A stretch of DNA of 64,000 nt from Histidinibacterium lentulum (lineage in GTDB: Bacteria; Pseudomonadota; Alphaproteobacteria; Rhodobacterales; Rhodobacteraceae), in assembly GCF_003789055.1 (NCBI RefSeq), contig NZ_ML119089.1:62001-126000 (forward strand). The letters are read 5' to 3'. The notes under the pieces are model-generated. The model saw nothing but the letters and a program-made list of their open reading frames with translations. It searched no databases and was not told the origin of the DNA. The position numbers and the translations under genes were made by a program. Position 1 is the stretch's first letter. Each line of letters begins with the position of its first letter. This document shows positions 1 through 10,411 of this stretch, piece by piece.

Positions 1-384
1 CGTCTCGGGCCAGGCCCCCACGACCGTCACCGCATCCGCGGGCACGCCGTACTCCTCGAGCTTTGCCCGCGCATGATGGGCCGTGAACTTGCGGGCGAAG
101 ACCGGCGCGCGCAGCCGCGCGTAAAGATGCCCCACCGCGCCCACGTGATCCTCGTGGGCATGGGTGATGAAGATGCCGTCGATCCGGTCCCGACGCTCCT
201 CCAGCCAGGCCACGTCCGGCAGGATCAGGTCCACGCCCGGAGATCCGTCCATGTCGGGAAAGGTCACCCCTAGGTCGACGACGATCAGCCGCTCCCTGCC
301 CGGCGCGCCGTAGCCGTAGACATAGCAGTTCATTCCGATCTCGCCGGCACCGCCGAGGGGAAGGTAAATCAGCCGGTCGGTCAT
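1..384 (-). CDS. rnj: Ribonuclease J, N-terminal part (cut by window start)
   Basis: Only the first ~128 residues are inside the window; the gene continues beyond base 1. The translation carries the metallo-beta-lactamase signature HAHEDH at about residues 75-80, preceded by a VVDLG strand and the MTDRLIYLPLGGAGEIGMN-type start typical of RNase J. RNase J is a cytoplasmic exo/endoribonuclease in mRNA turnover and rRNA maturation. The ATG at 384 overlaps the coaX stop by 4 bp (ATGA), so it is the last visible gene of the nuo-birA-coaX transcription unit and is probably translationally coupled. The family is clear; the C-terminal domains cannot be judged. Confidence 0.9.
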   Translation of the reverse strand, partial: MTDRLIYLPLGGAGEIGMNCYVYGYGAPGRERLIVVDLGVTFPDMDGSPGVDLILPDVAWLEERRDRIDGIFITHAHEDHVGAVGHLYARLRAPVFARKFTAHHARAKLEEYGVPADAVTVVGAWPET

Positions 385-1154
385 GCGGTCTCCTGGTTGT
401 AGGCATGGATGACCCGAAGGCCGTGCATCGTCAGATCGTCCTCGACATGGTCGAACAGCACGTCGCCCGTGCTGAACAGCGGCGCCAGTCCCCCGGTGCC
501 GATCACGCTCATGGGACGGTCGTATTCTCCCCGGATGCGATCACATAGTTCGCGCACGAGGCCGACATAGCCCCAGAACACGCCCGACTGCATGCAGGCA
601 ACCGTATTCGTCCCGATCACCGATTGCGGCTTCGTCACATCGACGTGCGGCAGGGCCGCAGCCGCCTCGTGCAGGGCCTGCAGGCTCAGGTTCACGCCGG
701 GCGCGATGACGCCGCCCACATAGGCCCCGTCATGGGCCACCACGTCGAAGGTCGTGGCGGTGCCGAAGTCCACGACGATGAGATCGCCCCCATGCCGGTC
801 ATAGGCCCCCGCGGCGTTCACCAGCCGGTCCGGTCCCACTTGCGTGCCCGCATCCACCCGCGGCTCCGTCGGCAGGCGGCACTCGGGCTTGCCCACCACC
901 AGGGGGCGCGCGCCGAAATAGCGGTCGGCGAAGACGCGCAGGTTGAACACCACCCGCGGCACGGTCGAGGAGATGATCACATCGGTAATCCGCGCCTCGA
1001 TCCGGTGATGCCGCAGAAGCGTGTCGAACCAGACGAAATACTGGTCCGCCGTGCGCTGATGCTCGGTCGAGGTCCTCAGCGTGACGAGGAACCGCTCCCC
1101 GTCCCAGATCGCGAAGACGGTGTTGGTATTGCCGCAGTCGATGCACAGAAGCAT
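381..1154 (-). CDS. coaX: Type III pantothenate kinase
   Basis: CoaX phosphorylates pantothenate, the first step of coenzyme A synthesis, in the cytoplasm. The 257-residue protein has the normal family length. The ASKHA-fold motifs are visible: DCGNTNT near residues 6-12 (phosphate loop), GPDR at 107-110, DFGTATTFD at 129-137 and GGVIAPG near 147-153. It lies 12 bp after birA and overlaps the RNase J start by 4 bp. The order birA-coaX-rnj behind nuoN is common in Rhodobacterales (recalled), so it probably rides on the nuo transcript or an internal promoter. Confidence 0.95.
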   Translation of the reverse strand: MLLCIDCGNTNTVFAIWDGERFLVTLRTSTEHQRTADQYFVWFDTLLRHHRIEARITDVIISSTVPRVVFNLRVFADRYFGARPLVVGKPECRLPTEPRVDAGTQVGPDRLVNAAGAYDRHGGDLIVVDFGTATTFDVVAHDGAYVGGVIAPGVNLSLQALHEAAAALPHVDVTKPQSVIGTNTVACMQSGVFWGYVGLVRELCDRIRGEYDRPMSVIGTGGLAPLFSTGDVLFDHVEDDLTMHGLRVIHAYNQETA

Positions 1155-1166
1155 GGGGAGCCGCCC

Positions 1167-1913
1167 TCAGAAATAGACGTCGGCTGCCGGGATCGTCCGC
1201 CGTCCGCTGCCGGTCTCGAGCACGAGACATCCCTCGTCGTCCACCGTCTCGAACCGCCCCGTGATTTCCTCGCGCCTGGTGCGGGCGGTGATCACCTCGC
1301 CCAGACGCGCGGCATGCTCCAGCCATTCGTCGCGCACCCGGGCAAAGCCCAGCCGCGCCAGCATGCGCTCCTGCGTGGCGTAGTGCTGGGCGAGCATGGT
1401 CAGGAACTCCTCGGGCGTCACCGCCTCGCCCCCCTGCTGGGTCAGGCTCACCGGCCGGAACGCCTCGCGCCGGTCGTCGGGCGGGGCGGTGGCGAGGTTG
1501 ACGCCGATCCCGATGGAGAGCCAGTCCACATATGGCCCTCGCCCCGAGCTCTCGAGCAGGATGCCCGCGACCTTGCCGTCGTTCAGCAGCACGTCGTTGG
1601 GCCATTTCAGCGCCAGCGCATCGCGGTCCACATAGATCGCCAGCGTCTCGAACAGCGCATTCGCGGCAAGGAACGACCGCCGCGCGGCCTCGGAGGGCGT
1701 GCAGGCGGGTTGCATCAGCAGCGTCGCCGCGAAATTGCCCTCGCCCGAGATCCAGACATTGCCGCGCCGCCCCCTGCCCCCGGTCTGACGCCGGGCGAGG
1801 ATCCACGTCGGCGCATCCAGTGTGCCCGCCCGCGCACTGGCTTCCGCCATGGTGCTGGCCGCCTCCTCGAGGATGAGGCGGCCGTACCCCTGGGGCCAGA
1901 GATCAGTTGACAA
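1167..1913 (-). CDS. birA: Biotin--[acetyl-CoA-carboxylase] ligase
   Basis: Biotin protein ligase activates biotin with ATP and attaches it to the carrier lysine of acetyl-CoA carboxylase and other biotin enzymes. The 248-residue protein is a short, monofunctional type: no N-terminal helix-turn-helix is present, so it is unlikely to be a repressor. Motifs are an EEAASTM start, GGRGRRGN at 45-52 (biotinyl-AMP loop), KWPND at 103-107 and KVAGIL at 114-119. The start is a TTG at 1913 inside the last codons of nuoN. The next ATG would remove the conserved STM segment, so TTG is preferred, although no good ribosome site is visible. Confidence 0.92.
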   Translation of the reverse strand: MSTDLWPQGYGRLILEEAASTMAEASARAGTLDAPTWILARRQTGGRGRRGNVWISGEGNFAATLLMQPACTPSEAARRSFLAANALFETLAIYVDRDALALKWPNDVLLNDGKVAGILLESSGRGPYVDWLSIGIGVNLATAPPDDRREAFRPVSLTQQGGEAVTPEEFLTMLAQHYATQERMLARLGFARVRDEWLEHAARLGEVITARTRREEITGRFETVDDEGCLVLETGSGRRTIPAADVYF

Positions 1914-3342
1914 GCGTCGCGGCCGCCGCAGCGGCGAGCGGCTCGATACCGAAGAGATTGACCACGCCGAAGACCATCACCACCGCCGAGGCCATCAGGA
2001 AGGACCACAGCACCGGGTTCTTGCCCCCGTCCATCGCCTCCCGCTCGTCGCCGAAATACATGTAGAAGACGATCCTGAGGTAATAGAAGGCCGCGATCAC
2101 GCTCGCGATCACCCCCGCCACGGCCAGCCAGCCCAGCCCCGCCTCGTAGGCCGCCCGCAGAACGTAGAACTTGCCGAAGAAGCCCACCAGCGGCGGCACG
2201 CCCGCAAGGCTGAACATCAGCACCAGAAGCGCCAGCGCCTTCGTCGGCTCCTTCGCGGAGTACATCTGCAGCGCGTCGATATCGGTCACCGGGCGCCCGT
2301 CCTTCTCCATCGACAGGATGAAGGCGAAGGTGCCCACGTTCATGGCAATATAGATCACCATGTAGACCAGCATCGCCTGCACGCCGAAGGCCGTCCCCGC
2401 CGCGAGGCCCATCAGGGCAAAACCCATGTGCGTGATCGACGAATAGGCCATCAGCCGCTTGATGTTGGTCTGCCCGATCGCGGCGATCGCGCCGAGGAAC
2501 ATCGACACCACCGCGAGGAAGGCCACGATCTGCTGCCAGTCGCCCACCACGCCGCCGAAGGCGTCGTGCACGACCCGCGCGAAAAGGCCCATCGCCGCCA
2601 TCTTCGGCGCCGTCGCCATGAAGGCGGTGACCGGCGTCGGCGCGCCCTCGTAGACGTCCGGCGTCCACATGTGGAAGGGCGCGGCCGAGACCTTGAAGGC
2701 AAAGCCCGCCGACATGAACACCAGCCCGAACAGCAGGCCCAGCGGCACGTCCCCCTCGCCCACCGCCGCGATGATCCCGGCGAATTCGGTGGTCCCGGCG
2801 AAGCCGTAGGTCAGCGAGGCGCCGTACAGCAGCAGACCCGACGAGAGAGCGCCGAGGATGAAGTACTTCAGTCCCGCTTCCGTCGATTTCGCGCTGTCCC
2901 GGCGCAGGGTCGCCACGACGTACATCGCCAGCGACTGCAGCTCGAGCCCCATGTAGAGCACGATCAGGTCTCCCGCGGAAACCATGACCATCATCCCCAC
3001 CGCGGCGAGCGCGATCAGCACCGGGTATTCGAACCGCAGAAGGTCCCGCCGCGCCATGTAATCCTGGCTCATCACCAGGATCGCTGCGGCGCTCAACAGG
3101 ATCACGACCTTCGCGAACCGCGCGAAGCCGTCGTCGATGAACGTGCCGAAGAAGGCGGTCCGCGTCTCGTTCGGACCGTAGCCGATCCAGAGCGCCACCG
3201 CGACGAAGACCGCCGCCGTGGTCCACAACAGCAGCCCGCCCACGCGGTCCTTGCCGCCATAGACGCCGAACATCAGCGCCAGCATCGCGTAGGCCGCGAT
3301 GAGGATTTCCGGCAGGACGGTCTGAAGGTCGTCGGCGATCAT
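1903..3342 (-). CDS. nuoN: NADH-quinone oxidoreductase subunit N
   Basis: NuoN is one of three antiporter-like proton-pumping membrane subunits of complex I. The 479-residue protein is a normal-length multi-span membrane protein with the Mrp-antiporter-type core, including the [19 protein letters not shown] segment (TM helix with the conserved Lys) and the [13 protein letters not shown] segment shared with NuoL and NuoM. It is the last nuo gene. It starts 4 bp after nuoM and its 3' end overlaps the birA start. No truncation is seen. Confidence 0.97.
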   Translation of the reverse strand: MIADDLQTVLPEILIAAYAMLALMFGVYGGKDRVGGLLLWTTAAVFVAVALWIGYGPNETRTAFFGTFIDDGFARFAKVVILLSAAAILVMSQDYMARRDLLRFEYPVLIALAAVGMMVMVSAGDLIVLYMGLELQSLAMYVVATLRRDSAKSTEAGLKYFILGALSSGLLLYGASLTYGFAGTTEFAGIIAAVGEGDVPLGLLFGLVFMSAGFAFKVSAAPFHMWTPDVYEGAPTPVTAFMATAPKMAAMGLFARVVHDAFGGVVGDWQQIVAFLAVVSMFLGAIAAIGQTNIKRLMAYSSITHMGFALMGLAAGTAFGVQAMLVYMVIYIAMNVGTFAFILSMEKDGRPVTDIDALQMYSAKEPTKALALLVLMFSLAGVPPLVGFFGKFYVLRAAYEAGLGWLAVAGVIASVIAAFYYLRIVFYMYFGDEREAMDGGKNPVLWSFLMASAVVMVFGVVNLFGIEPLAAAAAATLVN

Positions 3343-3346
3343 TGGC

Positions 3347-4927
3347 TCACTCCGAAAGGTCGGCGGCGGCTTCGGCCACGCGCGCGACGGGCTGCCATTC
3401 CGCCTGCGCGGTCTCGACGCCCGCGACGAGGTTCTCGACCGAGGGGCCGATGATGTCCGTGATCAGCGCCGGATAGACACCCAGCAGGATCGTCATGACG
3501 ATGAGCGGCGCGAAGATTGCCCGCTCCCGGCGGTCCATGTCGGTGATCGACTTGAGGCTCTCCTTGATCAGATCGCCCATCACGACCCTGCGATAGAGCC
3601 ACAGCGCATAGCCCGCCGACAGGATCACGCCCGTCGCCGCGACCGCCGCGATCCAGGTGTTGACCTGGAACACGCCCATCAGCGTCAGGAATTCGCCCAC
3701 GAAGCCCGAGGTGCCCGGCAGGCCCACGTTGGCCATGGTGAAGAGCATGAAGATCGCCGCATAGGCCGGCATCCGGTTCACGAGCCCGCCATAGGCGTCG
3801 ATCTCGCGGGTATGCATACGGTCGTAGATCACGCCCACGCAGAGGAACAAGGCGCCCGAGATGAACCCGTGGGAGATCATCTGGAAGATCGCGCCGTCCA
3901 CGCCCTGCTGGTTCACCGCGAAGATGCCCATGGTGACGAAGCCCATGTGCGCCACCGACGAATAGGCGATCAACTTCTTCATGTCGGCCTGCACCAGCGC
4001 CACCAGCGAGGTGTAGACGATGGCGATGGCCGACAGCCACAGCACCAGCGGCGCCATCACCTCCGTGCCCACCGGGAACATCGGCAGGCTGAACCGCAGA
4101 AAGCCGTAGCCCCCCATCTTCAGCAGGATCGCCGCCAGGACCACCGATCCCGCGGTCGGCGCCTGCACATGCGCGTCGGGCAGCCAGGTGTGCACCGGCC
4201 ACATCGGCATCTTCACCGCGAAGGAGGCGAAGAAGGCGAGCCACAGCAGCGTCTGCAGGCCCCCCACGATCTGGATGCCGAGGAGCGGGAAGGTCTCGGC
4301 GGCGAAGGTGTATTCGAGCAGCGGCACGACGTCCTCGGGACAGGCCGCGATACAGGTCGTGCCCGCCTGCGCGAACATCGCGACCATCGCCACCAGCATC
4401 AGCACCGAGCCGAGGAAGGTGTAGAGGAAGAACTTGAACGACGCGTAGATCCGCTCCTTGCCGCCCCAGATCCCGATGATCAGGAACATCGGAATGAGCC
4501 CGCCCTCGAAGAAGAGGTAGAAGAGCACGAGGTCGAGCGCCATGAACACGCCCAGCATCAGCGTCTCGAGGACGAGGAAGGCGATCATGTACTCCTTCAC
4601 CCGGTGCGTCACCGTCCAGCACGAGGCGATGACCAGCGGCATGAGGAACGTGGTCAGCATCACGAAGAGCACGCTGATCCCGTCCACGCCCATCCGGTAG
4701 GACATTCCGAGCAGCCAGTCATACTCCTCGACGAACTGGAAATCGGTGTTCGACGGATCGAAGCCGAAGAGGATGAAGAGCGAAATGATGAAGGTCGCCG
4801 CCGTGGTGGCCAGTGCGACCCATTTCGCATTGGCCTGCGCCGCCTCGTCGTCGCCTCTCAGGAACAGCGCCAGGATGGCCGCGCCCAGAAGGGGGAAGAA
4901 GGTCGTCAGCGAAAGGAGGTTGCCCAT
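3347..4927 (-). CDS. nuoM: NADH-quinone oxidoreductase subunit M
   Basis: NuoM is a proton-pumping antiporter-like membrane subunit of complex I. The 526 residues contain an uninterrupted series of membrane segments, the conserved Glu region near [19 protein letters not shown], the [19 protein letters not shown] lysine helix and the [17 protein letters not shown] motif. It overlaps nuoL by one base (TGATG) and is followed by nuoN after 4 bp, so the L-M-N block is tightly coupled. The length is usual for alphaproteobacteria. Confidence 0.97.
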   Translation of the reverse strand: MGNLLSLTTFFPLLGAAILALFLRGDDEAAQANAKWVALATTAATFIISLFILFGFDPSNTDFQFVEEYDWLLGMSYRMGVDGISVLFVMLTTFLMPLVIASCWTVTHRVKEYMIAFLVLETLMLGVFMALDLVLFYLFFEGGLIPMFLIIGIWGGKERIYASFKFFLYTFLGSVLMLVAMVAMFAQAGTTCIAACPEDVVPLLEYTFAAETFPLLGIQIVGGLQTLLWLAFFASFAVKMPMWPVHTWLPDAHVQAPTAGSVVLAAILLKMGGYGFLRFSLPMFPVGTEVMAPLVLWLSAIAIVYTSLVALVQADMKKLIAYSSVAHMGFVTMGIFAVNQQGVDGAIFQMISHGFISGALFLCVGVIYDRMHTREIDAYGGLVNRMPAYAAIFMLFTMANVGLPGTSGFVGEFLTLMGVFQVNTWIAAVAATGVILSAGYALWLYRRVVMGDLIKESLKSITDMDRRERAIFAPLIVMTILLGVYPALITDIIGPSVENLVAGVETAQAEWQPVARVAEAAADLSE

Positions 4928-7086
4928 CAGTTCGCCCCCCCGAAGATCGTGAACCAGGTGATCAGGAGCGCAATGCCCAGCACCATCAGGAAGGCATAGG
5001 TGAAGATGTAGCCCGACTGCAGCCGCCCGAGCTGGCGCGTGAAGAACGGAATGATCCCCAGCGCCACGCCGTTGATGCCGCCGTCGATGACGTTGCCGTC
5101 ACCCCGCCGCCACAGGAGACGCCCCAGTCCCACCGCAGGTCTCACGACAAGCGCGTCGTAGATCTCGTCTACATACCACTTGTTGAGCAGGAAGAGGTAA
5201 AGCGGCCTCTGGTTCTCCGCGAGCTTCGCCGGAAGCTCGGGACGCCGGATATACATCTGGAAGGCCAGGGCAAGGCCCAGCAGCATCGCCACGAAGGGCG
5301 AGACCTTCACCCATGCCGGCGCCGCGTGCGCGTCGTCGAGAACGTGGTTCTCCGGCCCGATGTAGATCGCGCCGTCGCCCGGCGCGCCGCCGAAGGCGAA
5401 GTGGTGATGCTCGCCCTCGCCCTCGCCGCCGGTATCCTCGGTGATCGCCTCGACGGCCGCGCCGACATCGCCCTCGGCCAGTTCCTCTGCCGCGGCACCC
5501 AGGCCCTCGTCGGCGTGCTCGGGCGCGTCCGCCATCTCCTCGGCTGCGGGGATGTTGAAGAACGTCGCGATCTTCTCGTTCTCGCCGAAGAAGGGCTTGT
5601 ACCAGATCATGCCCGCAAAGATCGCTCCCAGCGCCAGCACACCGAGGGGGGCCAGCATCACCTTCGGGCTCTCGTGCGCATGCTCATGGGTGTGCCTGTC
5701 GCCCCGCGGCTCTCCATAGAACGTCAGGAACATCAGCCGCCAGGAGTAGAAGCTCGTCATCGCCGCAGCCACCAGCAGCGTCCAGAAGGCGAAGCCCGCA
5801 CCACTGCCGGCCCAGGCCACCTCGATCACCGCGTCCTTGGAGATGAACCCGGCAAAGCCCACCGGAAACCCGATGTAGAGCAGCGGGATGCCCACGCCCG
5901 TGATGGCCAGCGTCCCGATCATCATCGCCCAGAACGTATAGGGCATCTTGTGGCGCAGCCCGCCGTAGTTCCGCATGTCCTGCTCGTGGTGCATCCCGTG
6001 GATCACGGAGCCCGCGCCGAGGAACAGCATGGCCTTGAAGAAGGCGTGGGTGAAGAGATGGAACATCGCCACCGAATAGGCGCCCAGCCCCGCCGCCACG
6101 AACATGTAGCCCAGCTGCGACATGGTCGAATAGGCGATCACCCGCTTGATGTCGGTCTGCACGAGGCCGATCGTCGCCGCGACAAAGGCCGTGGCCGCCC
6201 CGAGGAAGGTCACGAAGGCCAGCGCCGCGGGGGCGAATTCCATGACCGGCGACATCCGGCAGACCAGGAACACGCCGGCGGTCACCATGGTCGCCGCATG
6301 GATCAGCGCCGACACCGGCGTCGGGCCCTCCATCGCGTCCGGCAGCCAGGTGTGCAGGAAGAGCTGCGCCGACTTGCCCATCGCCCCGATGAAGAGCAGC
6401 ACCGCCACCACCTCGGCCGCGTTCCACTCGCGCCAGAGGAAGGTCATCTGCGTCTCGGCGATCTCGGGCGCCGCGGCAAAGATGTCGTCGAAGTTAATCG
6501 AGTCGACGAGGAAGAACAGCGCGAAGATGCCGAGCGCGAGGCCGAAGTCGCCGACCCGGTTCACCACGAAGGCCTTCATCGCCGCGGCGTTTGCCGAGGG
6601 CTTCCTGTAGTAGAACCCGATCAGCAGATAGGACGCGAGGCCCACCCCCTCCCAGCCGAAGAACAGCTGCACGAGGTTGTCCGCCGTCACCAGCATCAGC
6701 ATCGCGAAGGTGAAGAACGACAGGTAAGCAAAGAAGCGCGCCTTGTAGTGCTCGCCTTCCCTGAAGTTGTCGTCATGGGCCATGTAGCCCATCGAATAGA
6801 GATGCACGAGCGCCGACACGCTGGTGATCACGATCAGCATGATCGCCGTCAGCCGGTCCAGCCGGATCGCCCAGTAGGTGTCGAGCGAGCCTGACGAGAT
6901 CCAGCGCATGATCTCGATCTGCTGGGTCTCGCCCGGCAGCGTCAGGAAGATGATCCAAGAGAAGAGCGCCGCAACGAAGAGCAGGCCCGTGGTCACCCAC
7001 ATCGCTCCCTGCTCGGAGATGATCCGCCAGCCGAAGCCCGCGATCAGCGCGCCAAGCAGAGGCGCGAACAGAACGATCTGCGCCAT
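4927..7086 (-). CDS. nuoL: NADH-quinone oxidoreductase subunit L
   Basis: NuoL is the largest, distal antiporter-like subunit of complex I. It carries the long amphipathic lateral helix that ties the pump modules together. The 719-residue product shows the [23 protein letters not shown] core and the [19 protein letters not shown] motif. A low-complexity acidic stretch (around residues 510-570, rich in A, E, D, G and with a GEGEHHH cluster) lies in a cytoplasmic or periplasmic loop before the C-terminal helices. The stop overlaps the nuoM start and nuoK ends 4 bp upstream. Confidence 0.97.
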   Translation of the reverse strand: MAQIVLFAPLLGALIAGFGWRIISEQGAMWVTTGLLFVAALFSWIIFLTLPGETQQIEIMRWISSGSLDTYWAIRLDRLTAIMLIVITSVSALVHLYSMGYMAHDDNFREGEHYKARFFAYLSFFTFAMLMLVTADNLVQLFFGWEGVGLASYLLIGFYYRKPSANAAAMKAFVVNRVGDFGLALGIFALFFLVDSINFDDIFAAAPEIAETQMTFLWREWNAAEVVAVLLFIGAMGKSAQLFLHTWLPDAMEGPTPVSALIHAATMVTAGVFLVCRMSPVMEFAPAALAFVTFLGAATAFVAATIGLVQTDIKRVIAYSTMSQLGYMFVAAGLGAYSVAMFHLFTHAFFKAMLFLGAGSVIHGMHHEQDMRNYGGLRHKMPYTFWAMMIGTLAITGVGIPLLYIGFPVGFAGFISKDAVIEVAWAGSGAGFAFWTLLVAAAMTSFYSWRLMFLTFYGEPRGDRHTHEHAHESPKVMLAPLGVLALGAIFAGMIWYKPFFGENEKIATFFNIPAAEEMADAPEHADEGLGAAAEELAEGDVGAAVEAITEDTGGEGEGEHHHFAFGGAPGDGAIYIGPENHVLDDAHAAPAWVKVSPFVAMLLGLALAFQMYIRRPELPAKLAENQRPLYLFLLNKWYVDEIYDALVVRPAVGLGRLLWRRGDGNVIDGGINGVALGIIPFFTRQLGRLQSGYIFTYAFLMVLGIALLITWFTIFGGAN

Positions 7087-7090
7087 GACC

Positions 7091-7396
7091 TCAGCCCCTC
7101 ATCACGTTGACGTCTTCCACGTCGATGGACCCGCGGTTGCGGAAGAAACAGACGAGGATGGCAAGCCCGATGGCCGCCTCCGCGGCGGCCACGGTCAGCA
7201 CGAAGAGCGTGAAGACCTGGCCCGTCAGATCGCTCAGATAGCTCGAGAAGGCGACGAGGTTGATGTTCACCGCCAGCAGCATCAGCTCGATCGACATCAA
7301 GAGGATGATCACGTTCTTGCGGTTCACGAAGATCCCGAAGATGCCGATGACGAACAGCGCCGCCGCGACCGTCAGATAGTGTTCAAGTCCGATCAT
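7091..7396 (-). CDS. nuoK: NADH-quinone oxidoreductase subunit K
   Basis: NuoK is a small three-helix membrane subunit of complex I containing two conserved glutamates in its proton path. The 101-residue protein starts at the ATG at 7396 ([10 protein letters not shown]). It has the Glu in helix 2 ([13 protein letters not shown], near residue 37) and the second in helix 3 ([13 protein letters not shown], near 72). A longer open frame runs upstream, but the usual family start and length fit 7396. It sits 97 bp downstream of two exported-protein genes and 4 bp before nuoL. Confidence 0.96.
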   Translation of the reverse strand: MIGLEHYLTVAAALFVIGIFGIFVNRKNVIILLMSIELMLLAVNINLVAFSSYLSDLTGQVFTLFVLTVAAAEAAIGLAILVCFFRNRGSIDVEDVNVMRG

Positions 7397-7493
7397 CTTC
7401 CTCGTCCTTCGGGCGTCCGGCGCCCTTCGATCATCGCTTTCGGCCGATGTCCATGCCGCAGAAGAGCTGCGGAACGGGCAGACCCGCCCGCCG

Positions 7494-7928
7494 TCACAGG
7501 CCGAGCTCCCGGCAGATGCAGTCGCCCCATTCGCCCCTGCCGATGCGGGCCCCCGCCCCGAGCGGTGCCACGGCCTCGCCCAGTTGCCGCAGGGTGTAGC
7601 CCCGCTCCTCGCCAAGCATCGTGAAGAAGCGCTCGAAGACCACGGCCGAGACCGCCGGGGGCGCCACCACGAGCAGGAAATCTCCGGTCGGGCAATGCTG
7701 CAGCACCACCCGCTCGTCGGCGTCGCCGCTCCACGAATAGGTGACGAAATCGTTCGCCCAGACATGCGCCGACGTGATCGGACGCGCCTCGGCCGCAGAG
7801 GTGGCGAGCCTGCCCGCATCCATGTCCATGACGCAGCCGGGCACGTCGATCACGGTGGCCCGGCCCGGTCCCGCCAGCATGGCCAGCAGCGCCAGAAGGG
7901 ATCCCGAGAAGGCCGCGGTCGTCCTCAT
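7494..7928 (-). CDS. Hypothetical exported protein in nuo cluster (144 aa)
   Basis: Unrecognised family. The ATG at 7928 overlaps the preceding stop by 4 bp (ATGA). The first ~26 residues form a signal peptide (MRTT, then [16 protein letters not shown], then a cleavage-like GRAT), so the mature protein should be periplasmic. It contains Cys residues in a [11 protein letters not shown] segment, an HCPTGDF segment and a C-terminal WGDCICREL, which could form disulfides. It and its upstream neighbour form a pair of exported proteins between nuoJ and nuoK. Location suggests co-expression with complex I; function is unknown. Confidence 0.75.
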   Translation of the reverse strand: MRTTAAFSGSLLALLAMLAGPGRATVIDVPGCVMDMDAGRLATSAAEARPITSAHVWANDFVTYSWSGDADERVVLQHCPTGDFLLVVAPPAVSAVVFERFFTMLGEERGYTLRQLGEAVAPLGAGARIGRGEWGDCICRELGL

Positions 7929-8383
7929 TCCGGTGCCTCCCATGGCGTCTTCTCCCCCCGTGCCTCGGGGTAGAACACCGCGCAGGGGCAGTTCTCGGAA
8001 TTCGACTGGCGCAGCTGCGCCGGCGCTCCCAGGTCGATGAACCGCTCGACCAGGTCCTGACCGGTCTCGGACTCGCCCGAGGCCAGCGCCTCGCGCATGA
8101 CGTCGATCAGCTGCTCCGGCGCGGGCCGACCATCGGGAAACTCGATCCGCCCCGCGATGAGCCGGAAGCCGCTGTCGCACTCGGTGAACACGACGAACGG
8201 ATCGGGCAGACCCGCAGCCACCGCCTCGAAGCTCTGCGCGACGAAGCCGTCGCCCAGGTCGACAGGCGCCTCGCCGACCTCGACACCGTCGAGCACCGGC
8301 ACGCACACCTGCGGCTCCAGCTCCTGCGCCAGCGCAGGTCCCGCGACGGCAAGCGCCGCGAAGAGGCAAAGCCCCCGCCTCAC
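7925..8383 (-). CDS. Hypothetical exported protein in nuo cluster (152 aa)
   Basis: Unrecognised. The protein begins with a clear signal peptide ([20 protein letters not shown], cleavage after ALA) and is otherwise soluble. Cysteines occur at about 27, 69, 133 and 135 (an ENCPCAVFY segment). The start overlaps the nuoJ stop by 4 bp and the end overlaps the next exported protein by 4 bp, so it is embedded in the nuo operon by translational coupling. Such small secreted genes between nuoJ and nuoK seem to be a Rhodobacterales trait; any role with complex I is inference. Confidence 0.75.
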   Translation of the reverse strand: MRRGLCLFAALAVAGPALAQELEPQVCVPVLDGVEVGEAPVDLGDGFVAQSFEAVAAGLPDPFVVFTECDSGFRLIAGRIEFPDGRPAPEQLIDVMREALASGESETGQDLVERFIDLGAPAQLRQSNSENCPCAVFYPEARGEKTPWEAPE

Positions 8384-8994
8384 CGCTGCAGCCCCTGCCC
8401 CGGCTTCACGTCCTTCAGCTCCATCGCCGTCTTCGGATCGCGGTACATCTGCGCCAGCACGTTCTGCCGCTTCACGTCCGACCGGTGCCGAAGGGTCAGG
8501 ACGATCGCGCCCACCATGGCCACCAGCAGGATCAGGCCCGCGAGCTGGAACAGCAGGATGTAGCGGTCATAGAGCACCAGCCCCAGCCCCTGCGTGTTGT
8601 GGATTCCGCCCTCCACGGGAACCGCCCGGCGCATCTCCGCGCCCTCGCTGATGGTCCAGGCCCCCAGGGCGATGCCGAGCTGCATCAGCAGCACGACCCC
8701 GATCAGCAGCGCCAGCGGCATGTAGCGCGCCATCTCCGCCTTGAGCGCCGCGAAATCGATGTCGAGCATCATCACCACGAAGAGGAACAGAACGGCGACC
8801 GCGCCGACGTAGACGATGATCAGCAGCATGGCCACGAACTCGGCCCCCAGCAGCACGAACAGCCCCGCCGAGCTGAGGAACGCGAGGATCAGCCACAGCA
8901 CCGAATGCACCGGGTTGCGGGCGATGACGGTGAACAATCCGCCCGCCAGCGTCGAGACGGCGAAGAGGTAGAAGGCGATCACGGCTGGCGTCAT
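8380..8994 (-). CDS. nuoJ: NADH-quinone oxidoreductase subunit J
   Basis: NuoJ is a five-helix membrane subunit of complex I whose third helix transmits the conformational or proton signal. The 204-residue product begins at the ATG at 8994 ([13 protein letters not shown]). It has the helix-3 motif [20 protein letters not shown] around residues 61-80 and a final helix near 147-167. The start overlaps the stop of the carboxymuconolactone-decarboxylase-like gene by 4 bp (ATGA). A longer frame upstream is rejected because it is antisense-like, Arg/Pro-rich and overlaps that gene. Confidence 0.96.
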   Translation of the reverse strand: MTPAVIAFYLFAVSTLAGGLFTVIARNPVHSVLWLILAFLSSAGLFVLLGAEFVAMLLIIVYVGAVAVLFLFVVMMLDIDFAALKAEMARYMPLALLIGVVLLMQLGIALGAWTISEGAEMRRAVPVEGGIHNTQGLGLVLYDRYILLFQLAGLILLVAMVGAIVLTLRHRSDVKRQNVLAQMYRDPKTAMELKDVKPGQGLQR

Positions 8995-9401
8995 TTGCTC
9001 TTGTCCTTGTCCTCGTCGTCCATCCCGGCCTGGGCGATCTCCATCGCCTTCGCCATCGCGGGCACGCCGCCGAAGGCGGCCGCCGTGGCGATCGTCTCGG
9101 CGATTTCCTGTTTCGTGGCGCCCGCCTCGCGGGCATGGCGCACGGTGAGCCGGATCTGCGCCTCGGCCTGCGCGCCGAGGATCGTCAGACCCATCAGCGT
9201 CAGCAACAGCCGCGTCTTGGCGTCCAGGCCCTCGGGATTGAGGGTCTTGCCCATGAAGGCTTCCATGAACTCGGCGGGCACCGTGGGCCACATCGCCTCG
9301 AACCCCTTCGGCGTGAACGACTCGAGCGCCGGATTGAGCGCCTTTGCCCAGTCCTGCCCGGCCTTCATCATCGCCTCGAAGGGGTTTTTCGGATCGGTCA
9401 T
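8991..9401 (-). CDS. Carboxymuconolactone decarboxylase / AhpD-like protein
   Basis: 136-residue cytoplasmic protein with a single CMD domain at about residues 45-125 ([14 protein letters not shown], then [27 protein letters not shown]). This architecture is shared by gamma-carboxymuconolactone decarboxylases and AhpD-type thiol peroxidases. No CxxC redox pair is present, so AhpD peroxidase activity is unlikely. The C-terminus is a charged tail (DDEDKDKSK). It overlaps nuoI and nuoJ by 4 bp on each side, which implies obligate co-translation with complex I. Substrate unknown. Confidence 0.85.
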   Translation of the reverse strand: MTDPKNPFEAMMKAGQDWAKALNPALESFTPKGFEAMWPTVPAEFMEAFMGKTLNPEGLDAKTRLLLTLMGLTILGAQAEAQIRLTVRHAREAGATKQEIAETIATAAAFGGVPAMAKAMEIAQAGMDDEDKDKSK

Positions 9402-9892
9402 CTGTAGGGCGCATCCATCTCGAGGTTGCGGGCGATCTCGGCCTCCCAGCGATCGCCGTTCTCCAGAAGCTTGGCCTTGTCGTAGTACAGCTCTTCCCGG
9501 GTCTCGGTGGAGAACTCGAAATTCGGCCCCTCGACGATGGCATCCACCGGGCAGGCCTCCTGGCAGAAGCCGCAGTAGATGCATTTCGTCATGTCGATGT
9601 CGTAGCGCGTGGTGCGGCGGCTGCCGTCCTCGCGCGCCTCGGCGTCGATGGTGATGGCCTGCGCCGGACAGATCGCCTCGCACAATTTGCAGGCGATGCA
9701 GCGTTCCTCGCCGTTGGGATAGCGGCGCAATGCATGCTCTCCCCGGAATCGCGGGCTGAGCGGCCCTTTCTCGTGGGGATAGTTCACCGTCGCCTTGGGC
9801 TTGAAGAAGTATTTCAGCCCGAGCCTGAAGCCCTGGAACACGTCCTGCAGCAGAAAGTACTTCGCTGCACGGGTATAGTCGATCTGCGTCAT
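9398..9892 (-). CDS. nuoI: NADH-quinone oxidoreductase subunit I
   Basis: NuoI carries the two [4Fe-4S] clusters (N6a/N6b) that link the peripheral arm to NuoB. The 164-residue protein has both CxxCxxCxxxCP motifs: Cys 65, 68, 71, 75 and Cys 104, 107, 110, 114. The alphaproteobacterial/mitochondrial-type N-terminus (about 55 residues before the first Cys) is present. It is 21 bp downstream of a small hypothetical gene and overlaps the CMD-like gene by 4 bp. Confidence 0.97.
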   Translation of the reverse strand: MTQIDYTRAAKYFLLQDVFQGFRLGLKYFFKPKATVNYPHEKGPLSPRFRGEHALRRYPNGEERCIACKLCEAICPAQAITIDAEAREDGSRRTTRYDIDMTKCIYCGFCQEACPVDAIVEGPNFEFSTETREELYYDKAKLLENGDRWEAEIARNLEMDAPYR

Positions 9893-9913
9893 CTCTGGCC
9901 TCCTTTCAGGGGG

Positions 9914-10324
9914 TCAGCTCGTCGGCCCGTCGGGCCCCAAGGGGCCCGCACCGAAGGAATTCGTCTGCATCTGCGGCTCGTACGACGGCTGGCCCGGATC
10001 GGCCATCGCCGTGTCCCCGCCCGTGGGCGCCGGGTCGCTCATCGGCTGAAACGGGGCGTCCGCCGGCGCGGACATGTCGGCTCGCGCCTGTCGCGCCTCG
10101 GCCAGCGCCCTGCCCGGTCCTCGTCCCATGGCCACGGCGATGGTCTCGTCGATGTCCGAGGCCGCCCAGCGGAACACCGCGGCCGCCAGCGCCTGCTGCT
10201 GCGGCCCCGCCAGTTCCGCGGCCTGCGCGGGATCCTCGCCGAACTCGGCGATGAGACTGCCCGCGAGGTCGATCAGGTCGATGTATTTCGCGTCGAGGAT
10301 CGCGGCCCTGAGATCGTTGTCCAT
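9914..10324 (-). CDS. Hypothetical cytoplasmic protein in nuo cluster (136 aa)
   Basis: Unrecognised. No signal peptide or membrane helix. The N-terminal ~80 residues look helical and acidic (MDNDLRAAILDAKYIDLIDL). The C-terminal ~50 residues are Pro/Gly/Met-rich and probably disordered. It lies 1 bp after the 27-codon micro-ORF and 21 bp before nuoI. The position between nuoH and nuoI suggests a co-expressed accessory protein; nothing in the sequence shows a function. Confidence 0.65.
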   Translation of the reverse strand: MDNDLRAAILDAKYIDLIDLAGSLIAEFGEDPAQAAELAGPQQQALAAAVFRWAASDIDETIAVAMGRGPGRALAEARQARADMSAPADAPFQPMSDPAPTGGDTAMADPGQPSYEPQMQTNSFGAGPLGPDGPTS

Positions 10325-10325
10325 G

Positions 10326-10409
10326 TCAGCCCTCCTCGTTCCCCAGCTTCGTTTCCGCCCGTCGCGCCTTCAACTGCGCGAGGATCAGGTTCTCCACCTT
10401 GTCGTCCAT
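10326..10409 (-). CDS. Possible 27-residue micro-ORF between nuoH and the 136-aa gene
   Basis: An ATG at 10409 opens a 27-codon frame (MDDKVENLILAQLKARRAET then KLGNEEG) that fills the gap between the nuoH stop (2 bp away) and the next gene (1 bp away). The peptide is amphipathic and charged rather than Arg/Pro-rich like the shadow frames around it. The tight spacing is what makes it plausible. It is too short for any family assignment and could be chance. Confidence 0.4.
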   Translation of the reverse strand: MDDKVENLILAQLKARRAETKLGNEEG

Positions 10410-10411
10410 CC

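Noticed and set aside
624-1910. 428-codon plus-strand frame opposite coaX and birA
   Set aside because: Arg/His/Pro/Gly-rich composition typical of a GC-rich antisense shadow; both minus-strand genes have clear catalytic motifs.
4813-6894. Very long plus-strand frame opposite nuoL
   Set aside because: His/Arg/Glu-rich shadow of the membrane protein gene; no family features.
7091-7819. 242-codon version of nuoK extending upstream
   Set aside because: The extra N-terminus is Arg/Ser/Pro-rich and overlaps an exported-protein gene; NuoK is normally ~100 residues.
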